DNA of 64,000 nucleotides from Streptomyces sp. A2-16 (GTDB lineage Bacteria; Actinomycetota; Actinomycetes; Streptomycetales; Streptomycetaceae): positions 8,990,001 to 9,054,000 of the forward strand of contig NZ_CP063808.1 of the NCBI RefSeq assembly GCF_018128905.1, given 5' to 3'. A model generated the notes under the pieces. The model made no database searches. It worked only from the letters and a program-made list of their open reading frames with translations, and was not told the origin of the DNA. The position numbers and the translations under genes were made by a program. Below are positions 63,528 to 64,000 of this stretch, piece by piece (within the stretch, counting starts at the first letter, position 1; each line of letters opens with the position of its first letter).

Positions 63528-64000
63528 TCAGCTCGCACCCCCAGTGCCGGCGCCGGGTCTTGGGTGGTCGCCGCCGCGGAGCTGGTCGACGGCGTGGGTC
63601 AACAGGGGCTCCAGGACGGCCAGTCCGTCCTTCACCCCGCCACTGGAACCCGGCAGGTTGACGATCAGCGTGCGTCCCGCCACCCCGGCCAGGCCCCGGG
63701 AGAGCACGGCGGTAGGCACCTTCTCCCGTCCGAACGCCCGGATGGCCTCCGCGATGCCCGGCACCTCGTGGTCGATCACCGCGCGGGTCGCCTCGGGGGT
63801 GCGGTCGGTGGGCGAGATGCCGGTGCCGCCGGTGGTGACGATGACGTCGTACCCGGCTCGCGCGCCCGCGCGCAGGGCGGCTTCCACGGGGTCGCCGTCG
63901 GGCACGACCTGCGGCCCGTCGACCGCGAAGCCGAAGCGCTTGAGGCCGTCGGCGACCATCGGGCCGCCCTTGTCCTCGTAGACACCGGCGGCGGCCCGGT
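63528..64000 (-). CDS. mog: Molybdenum cofactor biosynthesis protein Mog/MoaB (partial, 5' end outside window)
   Basis: At least 157 residues are visible. The frame enters from the window edge as RAAAGVYEDKGGPM, the expected N-terminal motif SNRAAAGVYEDKGG. Then comes VIVTTGGTGISPTDRTPEATRAVIDHEVPGIAEAIRAFG, the molybdopterin-binding signature, and the end LPGSSGGVKDGLAVLEPLL. It adenylates molybdopterin before metal insertion. The start lies beyond position 64000. Followed by the RimJ-type gene and sepX. Confidence 0.92.
   Translation of the reverse strand, partial: RAAAGVYEDKGGPMVADGLKRFGFAVDGPQVVPDGDPVEAALRAGARAGYDVIVTTGGTGISPTDRTPEATRAVIDHEVPGIAEAIRAFGREKVPTAVLSRGLAGVAGRTLIVNLPGSSGGVKDGLAVLEPLLTHAVDQLRGGDHPRPGAGTGGAS

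Overview
The window is a very GC-rich chromosomal segment with dense, short-spaced genes, many GTG starts and almost no mobile DNA. Together with SsgE, SepX, a MarR/trans-aconitate methyltransferase pair, a Pmt mannosyltransferase and a galT-galE-galK operon, this points to the conserved core of a Streptomyces chromosome. The gene order agrees with what I remember of the ppc to sepX region of S. coelicolor; this is recollection, not a search.

Layout. 1-5.2 kb: the tail of a sortase-anchored surface protein, ppc, and a divergent fatty-acid desaturase with its overlapping TetR gene. 5.2-12.1 kb: the most accessory-looking part, with a secreted serine-protease homologue that lacks catalytic residues (plus FG-GAP repeats), a small secreted partner, and a divergent 1.2 kDa-residue-scale ALF-repeat/coiled-coil protein ending in a pre-toxin-like and toxin-like tail followed directly by a CxxC immunity candidate. 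12.1-16.4 kb: CsbD, a VOC protein, tam/tamR with its operator repeats, a response regulator, an acetyltransferase and a membrane protein. 16.4-21.8 kb: galT-galE-galK facing a sodium:solute symporter and a small membrane protein. 22.2-30.7 kb: a degenerate response regulator, then a long minus-strand run of housekeeping genes (rsmI, zinc ribbon, TatD, RpfB, rsmA, ispE, ABC-F). 30.8-36.4 kb: pmt, two tandem penicillin-binding proteins and ssgE. 36.5-40.1 kb: a cbiMN-cbiQ-cbiO nickel/cobalt ECF transporter behind a predicted Nur box, running by overlaps into an OhrR-type regulator and ohr. 40.1-48.3 kb: a serine hydrolase, DUF1876, an ABC transporter with a large YncE/phosphoesterase protein, an EamA transporter and a YbaK deacylase. 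48.4-55.7 kb: an acetyltransferase, a TetR-MMPL exporter operon and tricorn protease. 55.8-59.9 kb: a Baeyer-Villiger monooxygenase/hydrolase/SDR operon resembling mycobacterial mymA-lipR, divergent from a MerR gene. 59.9-64 kb: exonuclease III, an acetyltransferase, tRNA-Ala(CGC), sepX, a RimJ-type acetyltransferase and the 3' part of mog.

The best candidates for undescribed biology are the ALF-repeat toxin/immunity pair, the pseudoprotease with its small secreted partner, the Nur-boxed leaderless ECF transporter fused by overlap to an OhrR-type gene, the triple 10-nt repeats in the gal promoter, and the ABC transporter/phosphoesterase operon with 11-nt-spaced repeats. All function calls are from reading the sequence alone; no database search was possible.
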